Shown piece after piece: positions 63,901 to 64,000 of a stretch of DNA of 64,000 bases. Source of the stretch: an uncultured Collinsella sp. (GTDB lineage Bacteria; Actinomycetota; Coriobacteriia; Coriobacteriales; Coriobacteriaceae); NCBI GenBank assembly GCA_902492235.1, contig CABUKS010000003.1:32497-96496 (forward strand), given 5' to 3'. A model generated the notes under the pieces. That model was not told the origin of the DNA, made no database searches, and was given only the letters and a program-made list of their open reading frames with translations. The position numbers and the translations under genes are program-made. How positions within the stretch are numbered: position 1 is the first letter of the stretch; the number at the start of each line of letters is the position of its first letter.

Positions 63901-64000
63901 AGTGGAAGTGGGTGCCCCGCGACGTCACCGTGACCTTCGACGAGAACGGCGGCGACACCAAGGCCGACCCCGCCTCCCAGACCAAGACCACCGAGCCGGG
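60979..64000 (+). CDS. Large secreted repeat surface protein, interrupted at a poly-G tract; runs off the window
   Basis: From GTG 60979 (GGAAAGG seven bases before; an ATG at 60952 is in frame) there is a signal peptide: basic MRLPRCRRA, hydrophobic LVWLVSFLFVFNTI, cleavage near GVFA-DE. An Asn/Ser/Glu-rich stretch reaches a run of eight G's at 61149-61156. As read, the frame then closes at 61248. With one more G it joins a frame free of stops from 61155 to 64000 (about 948 codons). That frame encodes a Ser/Asp linker, ~700 residues of Gly/Asn-rich beta-strand repeats resembling a beta-helix adhesin, then Listeria/Bacteroides-type (Flg_new) repeats ending in GWNTERDGSG...VYAQWKW. The first part is A+T-rich and the repeats very G+C-rich. 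The C-terminus and any wall anchor lie outside the window. Likely a phase-variable adhesin; the ligand is unknown. Confidence 0.82.
61149..61156 (+). repeat. Poly-G tract (8 G) at the frame break
   Basis: Eight consecutive G's at about codon 57 of the surface-protein gene, in otherwise A+T-rich DNA. Eight gives an early stop, nine (or six) gives the long frame. Such tracts change length by slipped-strand mispairing. Confidence 0.9.
63521..64000 (+). repeat. Perfect 246-bp tandem repeat encoding 82-residue units
   Basis: The unit beginning at 63521 recurs at 63767 and is identical for all 234 bases left in the window. One unit encodes 82 residues containing FALPKTAPTRKGWAFAGWN, DGSGAQFTDKTEVSKSATVY and VTVTFDENGG. 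A diverged, A+T-richer partial unit (KLSLTFDDNGAGDPAYPQ...) precedes it at about 63433-63520. The array continues past the edge. Confidence 0.95.

Overview
The window reads as a chromosomal segment of a Gram-positive, high-G+C anaerobe of the class Coriobacteriia, most like Collinsella. I base this on the roughly 60% G+C composition, the frequent TTG starts, the gene order (mre/rod cluster, then a radical SAM pair, then rplU-rpmA-obgE-nadD-yqeK-rsfS), the AroE-AroK fusion and the Listeria/Bacteroides-type repeat surface protein. The genus is an inference from memory of gene content. No database search was possible.

Layout. (1) 1-8.7 kb, minus strand: one aromatic amino acid operon, transcribed aroF-tyrA-aroB-aroA-aroC-pheA-aroE/K-aroQ. 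It carries DAHP synthase, the whole shikimate pathway and both prephenate branch enzymes. A short leader ORF overlapping a terminator-like hairpin lies directly in front of aroF, and two inverted-repeat elements sit in spacers. (2) 8.8-14.9 kb: tRNA-Arg(CCG), a P-type cation ATPase, and a zinc-ribbon membrane protein, a cyclophilin and a TPR membrane protein. (3) 15-24.6 kb: mreBCD, PBP2 and RodA (cell elongation), a DUF697-like protein and two paired radical SAM-family proteins. (4) 24.6-28.7 kb: ribosomal proteins L21 and L27, ObgE, NadD, YqeK and RsfS, with dinB convergent. (5) 30.1-36.7 kb: rpsP-khpA-rimM-trmD-lepB, then glyQS and a frameshifted PPDK regulatory protein. (6) 36.9-46.5 kb: ppdK, rplS, rnhB, yraN-comM-dprA, trmFO and a Xer recombinase that lacks a standard start codon. 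(7) 46.6-56.9 kb: rpsB-tsf, pyrH-frr-uppS-cdsA-dxr-rseP-ispG-proS. (8) 57-60.5 kb, minus strand: an aminoglycoside-phosphotransferase-fold kinase and adhE. (9) 60.5-64 kb: an A+T-rich intergenic region, then a large secreted surface protein that runs off the window.

Most of the window is ordinary housekeeping sequence. Three places stand out. First, the surface protein gene is broken at a run of eight G residues about 57 codons after its start. With nine G's a signal-peptide ORF would join a frame that is open for more than 940 codons, the signature of a phase-variable (slipped-strand) adhesin. The same gene changes abruptly from A+T-rich sequence to perfect, very G+C-rich 246-bp tandem repeats at 63521. 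Second, the aro operon has a likely leaderless leader peptide containing Tyr and Phe codons, superimposed on an intrinsic-terminator hairpin, which looks like a transcription attenuator. Third, the PPDK regulatory protein is split by a +1 frame change just upstream of ppdK, and ppdK itself is preceded by an array of TTTACC repeats.
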